This document shows, one piece after another, positions 45,223 through 56,818 of a DNA stretch of 64,000 bases (the first letter of the stretch is position 1; every line of letters starts with the position of its first letter). The stretch spans positions 185,902,206 to 185,966,205 of the forward strand of contig NC_133329.1 in assembly GCF_042186555.1 (NCBI RefSeq), read 5' to 3'. Made by a program: the position numbers and the translations under genes. The DNA comes from Aquarana catesbeiana (Eukaryota; Chordata; Amphibia; Anura; Ranidae). The notes beneath the pieces are model-generated. The model was given only the letters and a program-made list of their open reading frames with translations, was not told the DNA's origin and did no database searches.

Positions 45223-46854
45223 TAGTCAGGACTTACGGGTAAATGGACGAATAAAGGGAAAAAAGAAAGAAAAAGGAAAAAAAATAAATAAATAAATAAA
45301 CCCCCCCAAAAACTATCCTACCCACTCCCACCCACCACACACACACCAATTCGTACCTAATTGACTATAAACAGTCTTATCTTACTTTAACGTAAGTTCC
45401 CTACACTAGGGAGAGCGGAGTGTACCCTCGAATTACCGCCCACCAGTCAGTGGCTACACGCTGATTTTTTGTGTATTATAAACCTTTTTAATTCATTACA
45501 TTTCCCTTTGTCTGATTGGTTCTGATGGTTACGGGGGAGAACAAACTTTCATAGAGGATAATAACCTTCACCAATATCATATCTATGTCACTCTATACCA
45601 TGTTTGAGAATATACATACTATCTTAATGGCCTAAATAGGCCATACTTAAATAAAGGGGGGAAGAAAAAGAAAAAAAAAAAAAAAAAAAAAAGGGGGGAG
45701 GGGGGGATAAACCTCCACCTCCCCCATATACCCTAGCATCTACGCGCAATATTTAGTACAGTGCTTATCCCTATACAAAAAACAAACCATTACATCTTCA
45801 CTTTGGACCCCTATTAGTGATCAAAATTATAACCAAAACCTATGCGTTTCTATATACAAAACAAGACAACAAAATAAAAAATAAAAAAAAGGGGGGGAAG
45901 GGGGAATCCCCCTACCTACCCCCTCTCACATACGTACATCATTCAGTGCAAAACCTAACATTGTGCATAGTATAGTGTATCAAAACAAAATACAATCATC
46001 ATCTGTGCTACTATTAAATATTGAAACCATCATCTGTGAAAGACCTAAAATCGAGAGTCTAATGTACCCTCTTATATTGATGTACAAAAAAAAAAAACAA
46101 CCCCAAATCCCCCATACCCCCTGTCCTACCACATACCCAAAATATTTAATATGGTGCTTAGCCATATGCATAGACTATTCATAAAATATTCAATTTAAAC
46201 CAGTGTTGACTATATAAGGGGGGGGGATAACCCCCCCTCCCCCCTATCACATACATACAACATTTAGTGTAACGCTTAACAGTGTGCGTGGTGTATCACA
46301 AAAAAAAAAAAAAAACCCCTGCCCTCACACATACCCATCATCTTTGATACGGTGATTGAGCAAATGCGTTGACTATATATGAAAAAAAAAAAAAAAAAAC
46401 CTTTTCTACCTTTTTTTCCCTTTCCCTCATCTCTATTCAATTCGGACCACAGGTGGCCAAAACAAATATGGTGAAAATCTTTGTGCACCTGTATATTAGA
46501 AAAGAAAAAAAAAAAACAAAAAAAAACCCCCCAAATCCCCCATAACCCCTGTCCTACCACATACCCAAAATATTTAATATGGTGCTTAGCCATATGCATA
46601 GACTATTCATAAAATATTCAATTTAAACCAGTGTTAACTATATAAGGGGGGGGAGGGGGGGTTAACCCCACCTCCCCCCTATCACATACATACAACATTT
46701 AGTGTAACGCTAAACAGTGTGCATGGTGTATCACAAAAAAAAACCCCACCAGCCCCCCCCCATCACCCAAACCCCCTGCCCTCACACATACCCATCATCT
46801 TTGATACGGTGATTGAGCAAATGCGTTGACTATATATGAAAAAAAAAAAAAAAC
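45223..46854 (-). other. 5'UTR of L1-C with diverged tandem monomers; no ORF1 seen
   Basis: AT- and C-rich, with several A-runs. CACATACCCAAAATATTTAATATGG-type segments recur at about 46130 and 46558 (428 bp apart). CATCATCTTTGATACGGTGA recurs at about 46333 and 46794. CACATACATACAACATTTAG recurs near 46250 and 46684, with a weaker copy near 45926. The longest minus frame is 107 codons and is not ORF1-like. Confidence 0.75.
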
Positions 46855-46863
46855 ATATATATA

Positions 46864-47331
46864 ATATATTTTTGAAAAAAAAAAAATCATTTTTGAAAAA
46901 AAATAAATAAAATTAATTTAAAAAAAAAAATAAATAATTTTTGAAAAAAAAAATCATTTTTGAAAAATAAAATCATTTTTGAAAAAAAAATAATTTTTGA
47001 AAAAAAAAAAAATAATTTTTGAAAAAATAAAATTCATTTTTGAAAAAAAAAATAAAATTCATTAAAAAAAAAAAATTTTGAAAAAAAAACATTTAAAAAA
47101 AAAAAATTTTTTTTGAAAAAAAAAATCATTTTTGAAAAAAAAATAAAATTCATTTTTGAAAAAAATGTTCAGCTCTTTCAGCTAATTATGGGACTTCTTC
47201 AACTTTTTTACTACTATTGATACTTTTTAAAATAGTTACTCAAGCCACTCCACCCAGTTACTCCACCCACTCCAGTTGTAGAGGCAAGAACACTTTTCAC
47301 AATTTCCCCAGAAATTGTAGCTTTTCTAGTT
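46864..47331 (+). repeat. A-rich tract and Helentron 3' end, right of L1-C
   Basis: Continuation of the tract interrupted at 32021: TTTTTGAAAAAAA units to about 47166, then TTCAGCTCTTTCAGC and TTACTCCACCCACTCC to CTAGTT. The stem-loop cassette is absent (TTCTTATTCTTATTATAGCC follows). Confidence 0.8.
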
Positions 47332-48472
47332 CTTATTCTTATTCTTATTATAGCCAAATTTACCACACTAACTCCTCCCACAGTTTTTACACTACATAGA
47401 CAAGTAATATACCGAAACGTGCGGATTGTTCCCGAATGGTGTGCTATTATTTTGTGGAACGTTTTGCCGAATGGTTCACGAAATATCGTCGTTTTTGCGG
47501 CGAAATTGGTCCCATAGGAATGAATGGCGAAATGTTCAATGTCATTTAATTGGTGTGCTATTGCTTTGTGGAACTTTTTTCGCCGAATGGTTCACGAAAT
47601 ATCATCGTTTTTGCGGCAATATTGGTCCCATAGGAATGAATGGTGAAATGTTCAATGTCATTTAATTGGTGTGCTATTACCTTGTGGAACTTTGTGAACA
47701 GCTGAAATATACCAGTGTGAATCCGGAATCAATGTCATTTAATTAGTGTGCTATTACTTTCTGGAACGTTTCGCCGAATGGTTCACGAAATATCGTCGTT
47801 TTTGCGACGAAATTGGTCCCATAGGAATGAATGGTGAAATGTTCAAAACTAGAGTGGGAGGTGACAAAAGCTGACAACCCCATGATCAGCCAAAACATTA
47901 TGACCGCCCCATAAAAAAAAATATATTTTTGGAAAAAAAAAATCATTTTTGAAAAAAAATTAATTTTTGAAAAAAAATAATTCATTTTTGAAAAAAAAAA
48001 TTCATTTTTGAAAAAAAAATACATTTTTTAAAAGAAAAAATCATTTTTGAAAAAAAAAATCATTTTTGAAAAAAAAAAAAATCATTTTTGAAAAAAAAAA
48101 TTATTTTTGAAAAAAAAAATTACTTTTGAAAAAAAAAATCATTTTTGAAAAAAAAAATTCATTTTTGAAGAAAAAAAAATCATTTTTGAATAAAAAAAAA
48201 ATCATTTTTGAAGAAAAAAAAATCATTTTTGAATAAAAAAAAATTCATTTTTGAATAAAAAAAATTCATTTTTGAAAAAAAAAAATTACTTTTGCTCTTT
48301 CAGCTAATGATGGAACTTTTTTACTACTATTTATACTTTTTAAAATATTAAGCTTTTTAACACTTTTCACAGTTACTCAAGCCACTCCACCCCACCCAGT
48401 TACACCGCCCACTCCAGTTGTAGAGGCAAGAACACTTTCACAATTTCCCCAGAAATTGTAGCCTTTCTAGTT
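47332..48472 (+). mobile_element. Non-autonomous Helentron derivative 6, cassette absent
   Basis: 5'-like block, subrepeats of about 116 bp (47520-47750), A-rich tract (47911-48293) and 3' end. Related to derivative 3 (13131-14637) but without stem-loops. Confidence 0.7.
47911..48293. repeat. (TTTTTGAAAAAAAA)n tract
   Basis: A-rich tract of the family described at 9753. Confidence 0.95.
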
Positions 48473-49211
48473 CTTATTATTATTATAGCCAAATTTACCA
48501 CCCTAACTCCTCCCACAGTTTTTACACTACATAGACAAGTAATATACCGAAACGTGCGGATTGTTCCCGAATGGTGTGCTATTACTTTGTGGAATGTTTC
48601 ACCGAATGGTTCATGAAATATCGTCATTTTTGCGGCGAAATTGGTCCCATAGGAATGAATGGGGAAACTAGAGTGGGAGGTGACAAAAGCTGAAAAATCA
48701 GAGCATGATTTCTAAACTGCTGCCACTCCCTCATTTTCAAGCCCACCTACACAAATCTTATATCAAAACGTTCAGCTATCCCTGCTGCCACTAAACATGT
48801 CCACGGCTAAGCCATAGTCCTGATAGTTTTCACAGTATGACCATTTGTTTGCAACTCACGCCGTCCATTGACATTCATTGAAACTACACTCTAGCCCCTT
48901 CAAATTTGAAGGGCAATTTCTAAACTGCGACTGTGCCTCCATTTTTAATATTTCAGAGACATACTATACATCAAAATCTAGGTCTGGGTCTTGTGATTCT
49001 CACAATAAGATCTTCGCTGTAGGATGTATAGTTTTTAAAATACGGCCATTTGAATTACTGCACAGTTGTTAAATCTATCATTATCCTGTCTATTGTGTAT
49101 TGAGCATTATTTGTGAAGCATAAACAGGGCATGAGCGTTGCTAGGAAACAGTGGTTGTAAACACAAGATGCTGAGACACCCCAAATGCATGTGACTTCAT
49201 CTGCTAGACTT
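48473..49211 (+). repeat. Type-2 unit with relic of the Helentron ORF tail
   Basis: Close relative of 12398-13130. Empty hAT target site near 48890; ORF-tail relic at 49057-49160. Confidence 0.75.
49057..49160 (+). pseudogene. Fragment of the Helentron endonuclease C-terminus and 3' flank
   Basis: ACTGCACAGTTGTTAAAT, CATTATCCTGT and GCATAAACAGGGCATGAG in the same order as at 12976-13080 and as in intact copies. Confidence 0.75.
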
Positions 49212-49520
49212 GATAATGCTTGTAGACTCCTCCCACAGTTTTTACACTACAGAGACAAGTAATATACCGAAACGTGCGGATTGTTCCCGAATGGTGTGCT
49301 ATTACTTTGTGGAACGTTTCGCCGAATGGTCCACGAAATATTGTCATTTTTGCGGCGAAATTGGTCCCATAGGAATGAATGGCGAAATGTTCAAAACTAG
49401 AGTGGGAGGTGACAAAAGCTGACAACCTCATGATCAGCCAAAACATTATGACCCCCCCCCATGATCAGCCAAAACATTATGACCACCCCATGATCAGCCA
49501 AAACATTATGACCGCCCCAT

Positions 49521-49802
49521 GTAAAAAAAAAAAATATTTTTGAAAAAAAAAAATCATTTTGAAAAAAATAAAAATAAATTTTTGAAAAAAAAAATATTTT
49601 TGAAAAAAATAAATATTTTTGAAAAAAAATAAATATTTTTGAAAAAAAAATTATTTTTGAAAAAAAAATATATTTTTGAAAAAAAAAATTACTTTTGGAA
49701 AAAAAAAAAAAATTCATTTTTGAAAAAAAAATCATTAAAAAAAATCATTAAAAAAAATCATTTTTGAAAAAAAACAAAATCGTTTTTGAAAAAAAAAAAA
49801 AT
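49521..49802. repeat. (TTTTTGAAAAAAA)n tract in Helentron copy 3 leader
   Basis: A-rich tract of the family described at 9753, in the same position as in copy 2. Confidence 0.9.
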
Positions 49803-50568
49803 CACAAAGCTCTGAGGGGAATTATAGCTCCTCTCACACAGCTCTAAGGACAATTATAGCATTATAGCTCCTCCCACACAACTTGGAGGGAAGTTATAGC
49901 TCCTCCAATACAGCTTTGAGGGGAATTATAGCTCCTCCCACACAGCTCAAAGGGGAATTATAGCATTATAGCTTAGCATTATAGCTCCTCCCACACAGCT
50001 CTGAGGAGAATTATAGCTCCTCCCACACAACTCTGAGGGGAATTATAATTTCTCCCACACCACTGTGAGGGGAATTATAGCTCCTCCCACACAGCTCTGA
50101 GGGGAATTACAGCTTAGCATTATAGCTCCTCCTACACAGCTCTGAGGAGAATTATAGCTCCTCCCACACAACTCTGAGAGGAATTATAGTTTCTCCCACA
50201 CCGCTGTGAGGGGAATTATAGCTCCTTTTAAACAGCTCTGAGGGGAATTATAGCTTCTCCCACACAACTCTGATGGGAAATGTAGCTCCTCCCACACAGC
50301 TCTGAGGGGAATTATAGCTTCTCCCACACAGCTCTAAGGGGAATTATAGCTCCTCCCACACAACACTAAGGGGAATTGTATCTCCTCCCACACAGCTCTG
50401 AGGGGAATTATAGCATTATTGCTCCTCCCACACAGCTCAGAGGGGAGTTATAGCTCCTCCCACACAGCTCTGAGGCGAATTATAGCTCCTCCTCCAACAC
50501 AACTCTGAGGGGAATTATAGCTCTTTGAACAAAGCTCTGAGGGGAATTATAGCTCCTTCCACAAATAT
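49803..50568 (+). repeat. 32-bp tandem repeat leader of Helentron copy 3
   Basis: Same unit as 20201-20900, with about two more units. Ends a few bases before the ATG at 50573. Confidence 0.9.
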
Positions 50569-50572
50569 CATC

Positions 50573-53500
50573 ATGCCATCTAAAGGAAAGAGATCTAAAG
50601 CTGCAAAGATACGCTGGACTAAACTGGATCCGGAGCCCCACAGCAGCATAGTGGATATGGAGGTTTGTGACAGTGAATGTGCCCAGGAGGTACATAGTGA
50701 ACCTGTGGTGTCATTTTCATGTTCAACTCAGTGTCAAGTTCAAGAGCACAGTGACAGTGTGATGGGGACTTCTGAAAACCATGGCATGCAAGAACCATGT
50801 GTACCAAGTGAGATTTCTGTGCAGGCATCATTTCATCAGGGTCATCATGGCTATGGAAGGTTAAGGAACAAACAGTGTACATGCATGGCTCTGACATTTT
50901 TGGCATACCACAGTGAGCTTGATGATGTGAGAAAGGGTGATCTCGATCAAATACTGAAGAAGGGCAACAGCTTGTATGGCTCAACAATAAAACAGCTAAA
51001 ACAAAGAAATGTCTATCAGCATCAGCACTTGACAATGGAAGAAGTGCCCCTCAGAGTCAACACTGACAAATATGAGTATAATGTTGTTAAATCTCCAGTG
51101 TTATCGGGATGTATGAGAGACACGGTAGACGGTGACGACCAAGGTTGGTTTGTTGACCTCTCCACAAGACTTCAGTGCCTCAATTCAGATGTTACACATG
51201 CACTTTTTATAGTAGTGCCATATTGCATTGCATTGTTCAGAGACAAGTCTGGGAGATATGGACTGTTTGATTCTCATAGTCGAAATAAGGATGGACTTCC
51301 TGCCACTGGAAAAGGAAAAGCTGTTATGATCACTTTTACACATTTGAGTGATATGGGGGCAAGGATTTATAAGTTGTATGAATTGCTCCTTACAGACACC
51401 AGAGGCCCTATTGATGGACTGCAGTATGACTTCATGCCAGTCTCATTTCATCGTGCAAGACGTCTGTCAGATGGTTTGCTGTCCCCACTGGTGCAATCTG
51501 ACAAACCACATAATGCAAAGCATGTGGAGAACAAAGTGACACAGATGACCAAAGATGCAACACACACTGGATTCCCAGCCAGCAAGCATTCTCCACGGTC
51601 ACTTGATGCGAAATCCTCACAGGGCATATGGAAGGACAGTAAGGCATTGTCCAAATTAAATGCACAGAGATGACAAAAACTGAAGACAAGACACAGAAAT
51701 GAAAGAAGGTGTGATTTCAAGGCTACAAAGATGTCTGTCACCAATAAGAAAAGGACATACATCACCAGCTGATACAGAGCAGATGCTGATTTTAAGTTGA
51801 AGCAGAAGCAATATATCATTCGCAAATATGCAACAGATGCCAATTTCAACTTGAAGCAGAAGCAATACATCACCAGAAAATATGCGACAAATGCAGATTT
51901 CAACTTGAAGCAGAAGCAATACATCACCAGAAAATATGCGACAAATGCAGATTTCAACTTGAAGCAGAAGCAATACATCACCAGAAAATATGCGACAAAT
52001 GCCGATTTCAATTTGAAGCAGAAGCAATACATCACCAGAAAATATCATAATGATCCTGCTTTCAGAAAACGTCACTTGCAACATTGCATGAGTTACATGA
52101 AAATGAAGCGTCACACTTAAGCAGATTTTCGCATAACCCATAAGATGCAATGTGCCTTCAAAATAAGAATGAAATACAGACGATGGACTCGTGTCATGCG
52201 GGAATGCAGTCAACCAGTGGACAAAAGTCTAATGCAGACAGCTATATCCACTTTCCATGAATGCATTAAAGCTGGGCCAACATTTGTGTGCATGATGTGT
52301 CATCGCACCCTTTTCCCTAACCAAGTGAAACATTGCATTCACAGCAATTACAAGAAGAATCTACACATTGTTGCTGCCTGTTTGACAGGGAAATATGTCC
52401 ATGTGTGCAACAATCACTGTCAAGGACCTGAACAATGCACCGTACCAGATGAAAGGACCAAAGAATGGATTTGTCACAACTGTGATTCACATTTAAAAGC
52501 AGGACACAAATCATCCATCGCTGTGGCTAACAACATGGAGCTGGCGCCCATTCCCCCAGAGCTCTGCGATTTGAATGTGCTGGAAAGACAACTTTTGGCC
52601 AGAATACTGCCATTTGCCAAGATCATCACACTTCCCAAAGGTCGACAGGCAGCTATACATGGCGCTGTAGTGTGTGTGCCATCCGAGGTGGAAACCACGG
52701 TCAATACTCTACCAAGATCGCACAGCACATCCCAGTTACACAGAGTGAAGCTGAAAAGACGTCTGACTTACAAAGGCCACCAGCTGTTTCATAATGTCAA
52801 CATGGGAAATGTAGCAGCAGGTCTGTCAAAACTCATTGACACACACCCCGACTACAGTGACATTTCAATTAGAGTGGATGAGACAATCGCTAATGATGAT
52901 GATGATAATGATGATGATGATGGGATGGAACTCGACAGTTGTGACGAAACTGAAATGATGGAGATACTTGAACGCATCGAAAATTGTGATCCATCAGAGG
53001 TACAGTCTGCATGTTTACCGGCTGCTTCTGAGCAACAGGAAGGCCATGACCAACAACCTCCCAATGCAGAGGATGAGAAGGATACACTAAGACCTGGAAT
53101 TGGCCTAGACAGTTGTTTGAGGCAATGGCTTTACCTGTTCAGTTCCCTACTGGACAGAATACATTGGACCAGGCAAGACAAGTCAAACTGTCCCCGAGCA
53201 TGTATTTCAATGCAAGGCTTTTTTGTGTTGATACTCGTTTTGCAAGAGACACAAGCTACCTCTTCTTTGTGCAGTTTGTCACAGAAACACACATGGCCAA
53301 AAGCAGCATGTCCTTCCAGTTAAGGAAAGGAAAACCCAATACTAGGGATGGACGGAAAATATCCAACAAGCTGCTACAGGACAAGTGTGAGGTTGAGAGG
53401 TTGGTGCGAAACTGAGATGCCACAAGGTTCATGCAACCACTGAGAGGGAGTCCAGCTTACTGGGATAAAAATCTGAAGAATTTGCTAGCCATGGTCAGAC

Positions 53501-55677
53501 AATTGGGTAAGCCAACATTTTTTCTTACCTTCTCTGCTGCAGAATTCAGATGGCCAGAGGTAATAACGGCAATAAAGGCACAACAAGGTCAAAAGGTGGA
53601 TTTTGCGGGGCTAGACTGGGCTGAAAAGTGTGACATTCTTCGAGGCAACCCAGTGACCACCATGCGCATGTTTGACAAACGGGTTGATGCTCTGATGCGA
53701 GAGCTGCTGTTGGGTCCTGCACAGCCAATTGGTGAAGTTATTGATTACTTTTACCGGGTTGAATTTCAGGTGAGAGGGAGCCCTCATATATATTGTCTCT
53801 GTTGGGTAGCAGGAGCTCCTATATTTGGACAAGACAGTGATGACAAGGTGTGTGCCTTTATAGACCATAACATCTCATGCCAGCTGCCTGATGAAGCCAA
53901 ACAGGCCTTACTTCACAGATTTGTAACAGAACTTCAAATGCACAGCAGATCTCATTCAAAATCATGCAAGAAAGGTAACAGAGTATGCAGATTTGGATTT
54001 CCAAAGCCACCTATTAGAAAAACGAGGATAACTTACCCGATGCCAGAAGAACAAGGAGATTGTGCAATGAAACCACAAGCAGCCAAAAACAAACTGAAAC
54101 CAGTCTGGGATTTGCTTAATAACCCAAAAGTGCAGCTTGAAGACATGTCACAGCTACTGGCACAGTGTGATATGACTTTGAATCAGTACAACACGTACAT
54201 TCAGGCATTGACCTCCTCAAGCGTGATTCTAATGAAGCGTGATGTCAAGGACTGCTGGGTGAACAACTACAATCCACATTTGCTGACGGCCTGGAACGCC
54301 AACATGGACATCCAGTACATTCTTGATGAGTATGGTTGCATCATGTACATGTTGTCCTACATATCCAAGCCAGAACGGGGGCTGAGTGACTATCTCAAAA
54401 CAATAGTCAAAGAAATGAGCCCAGAAACAGCGACAGAACGAGAAGAAATGAAAGAGGTTCTTCAGGCTTATTCAAAACACAGAGAGGTCAGCGCCCAGGA
54501 GTCTGTGGCCCGTACGTGCAGCCTGAAAATGAAGTCTTGCTCACGTGAGGTTGTTTTTCTGCCAACTGGTGACAACGCACTGAAAATGAGTCTCCCGCTC
54601 AGTGCATTGCAGAACAAACCAGCCGATTCTCTTAATGTGTGGATGACGAGTTTTGTCGACAAATACAGAGCCAGACCCGAAACACCAGAGTTTGAGTTCA
54701 TGTGTCTGGCAGACTTTGCATCCCATTACAGGGTTGTCTATGGCAAGTAGAAGGAAGACAGCAAGCGTGTCAGCCTATTGAATGAAATGGGAATGATTCA
54801 AAAACGCACGAGAGGGAAGCCTGCAATCATCAGGTACGCACGCTTCTCAGAGAAGAAGGACCCCGAGAACTACTACGGCAGACTGCTTAAACTCTACCTC
54901 CCCCACCATTCAGAGTCATCACTGAAAACTGTAAGGTTCCCAATACACCAGGATTTTTACAAAGGCGCCTGTGTGAGCTTACCAGGAGAAGAAGCAATCC
55001 GAGCAGTGTCTGCAATTGTTACCAGCAACCAAAAGAAGTTCGAACAACACAACAAAATTGTGGAACAAGTCTTGGACGACTTTGTAAAAAACGACCCTGT
55101 TGAAGATGCTTGGAACACCTTTGCCCCAGAAGCTGAGTTGGATAGGTTGGAATGTATAGAGGAACGCAAAGAAGGGGAGCCACTTCATGAGAATGAACAA
55201 GATGATGTTCCGGAGTATACACGTCACAAACAAACAGGTGGAATTGCGCTTACTGTGAAGGCCCCACAAATGTGCCCTGATTTCCTTCGGAAAATGTACA
55301 GAAACCTTAACCGGACACAAGCTCAGACATTCTACTCAGTTTGTGACTGGTGCACTAACCGTGTGCGTGGCCTAAATCCTGACCCATTCTATTACTTTGT
55401 CACTGGTGGTGCAGTGACAGGCAAATCACACCTGATAAAGTGCATCTATGCTGAGGCGACAAAGATACTCTGTAAACTTACCAGACTACGTGAGGAAGCA
55501 GACATATCCATGCCCAGCGTTTTACTAACTGCATTTACAGGAACAGCAGCTTTCAACATTTCAGGCAACACTTTGCATTCTCTGCTGAAGTTGCCAAGAA
55601 GCTTGAAGCCACCCTACCAAGGACTTGGAAATCTAATAGATGAAGTGAGGGCACAGCTGTCAAATGCAGAGATCATT
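50573..55677 (+). pseudogene. Helentron polyprotein copy 3, broken
   Basis: The frame opens with MPSKGKRSKAAKIRW at 50573 and, unlike copy 2, runs in frame into the protease-like region. Relative to copy 2 it has stops at 51671 (TGA), 51770 (TGA), 52118 (TAA), 53413 (TGA) and 54748 (TAG). A 109-bp deletion after 53118 shifts the frame, and an 18-bp in-frame loss follows 54750. Two catalytic sites are altered: the second HUH histidine is tyrosine (TAT at 53791) and Walker A GAGTGK reads GAVTGK (GTG at 55414). Five 20-residue repeats remain at 51780-52050. Most stops are C-to-T changes. The frame ends at the L1-A junction. Confidence 0.93.
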
Positions 55678-55719
55678 GGAGGCATGACGTAACGTGCGAG
55701 GAGGCATGACGTAACGTGC
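55678..55719 (+). promoter_or_regulatory. Two tandem monomers with CRE-like sites at the L1-A 5' end
   Basis: GGAGGCATGACGTAACGTGC occurs at 55678-55697 and again at 55700-55719. Each holds TGACGTAA, a good match to ATF/CREB sites. By analogy with LINE 5' monomers this may be promoter sequence; that is inference. Confidence 0.5.
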
Positions 55720-56818
55720 CGGGAGCTGGGGGAGGGTCTCGGTGTCAGAGGGATGAGAGCGGTGTGTGCGACGGCGTGTGCTGCACGTCCGTACCCCAAC
55801 AGCCGGGAGTGAGAGACCGTGGCTGCCTAAACGCTTCTCCCTCCTCCCTCCCCCCTCCGCAGATAGGGCATGCCGCCCTGCTGACTCGAGCGGGTGAGAG
55901 AGCCGCCCGACGAACACCGGGGACCGGAGCCGCACCTGGATCTCTGACTCTGCAGTTGGAAGGAGGAGCTCCCGCATTGGCCTCTGGCACTTTCGGTCGC
56001 CCCCCCCTGTGAGGCGGTTGCCATAGAACTCTCCGGACTCCGCTCCCTCCTCTGCACCTCCTGCGCTGAGACAGGTGGTGGGACTACAGCAGTGCGAACA
56101 GGGCTGCCTGACTAAATCGGCTGGAGAAGAGAGTCGAGCCGAGTGTGGACTGACCCCCCCGCCTCCCCTCCCCTCCATCGACACGTGGACACAGTTCCTG
56201 AAGGAGTCCCCCTGGAGCACGCCTGGAGTCAGGTAGGATCAGCCTGGCTGATATTAGTGCCTCTCGAACTGGTACTTGCTAGGGCAACTGCTATGGTAAT
56301 CACAGTGGCGGAAGGAAAGGCATGTTTACTCTGCAAAATAAATTTAAGCTGGACACAGAAAGAGGAGCCAGCCTACATTACTGCTGTGTCTAGAGTGGAC
56401 ATTTAAACAGGGGGAATCGCTACCTATCTGAAACAGCAAAAGGTGCTCGGTCTATCCGAGCGACGTTAATATATAAGCACCCCCTTAAGGACCTAACTTG
56501 AGCGTACGCCCCTCTAAGGCAGTCTCAAGCTGGGTCCAAGTTGAGACCGTGGCTGGCTGACATTTTGGCTCCCCCCCCCTAGGACAGAACTGTGACAAAA
56601 GTCGGGCTGTACCAGTTAAAGTTAACTCATACAAATACATAAGGTACACAAGGTGCTACAGCGGGCCCTCCCTTAAGTGAGGGGCGCAGGTGGGGTATCC
56701 TCCTGGTGTCAGAGTCTCCGCACGGGCAGAAGCGGAGCCTAGATTTAGCCAGTGAACTGGTGGTGGGACTAACCAGGGCCTTTAAGACTAAGTCTGCTGA
56801 AGGGGTGCGGGGCTGAAC
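55678..56818 (+). other. 5'UTR of L1-A
   Basis: 1.1 kb, GC-rich in the first 500 bp. It begins with two 22-bp monomers (see 55678-55719). Short reading frames on both strands show no recognisable product. Confidence 0.75.

Larger units (their letters stand above)
32021..46854 (-). mobile_element. L1-like LINE (L1-C), full length, split by a 9-kb insert
   Basis: Minus-strand element with poly(A) tail (T-run 32021-32033) at the left, ORF2 in two parts, and a repeat-bearing 5'UTR at the right. A possible 9-bp duplication ATATATATA flanks it (32012-32020 and 46855-46863), weak because the site is AT-rich. Both flanks belong to one A-rich Helentron tract. Without the insert and its duplicated target it is about 5.8 kb, a normal full-length L1 size. 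Confidence 0.85.
49212..55677 (+). mobile_element. Helentron copy 3, decayed, cut by L1-A
   Basis: 5' block from 49212, A-rich tract, 32-bp repeat leader, and the protein frame up to the residues just before the helicase Walker B motif. At 55677 Helentron sequence (GATCATT) switches to the 5' end of LINE L1-A. The remainder should lie beyond the window if the LINE inserted cleanly. Confidence 0.9.

Noticed and set aside
50525..50572. An upstream start for copy 3 at 50525
   Set aside because: It would use TTG and translate the tandem leader; the ATG at 50573 is conserved with 20905.
20905..50573. Distance between copy 2 and copy 3 starts (29,668) is exactly twice the L1-C span (14,834)
   Set aside because: The intervals have unrelated content; numerical coincidence.
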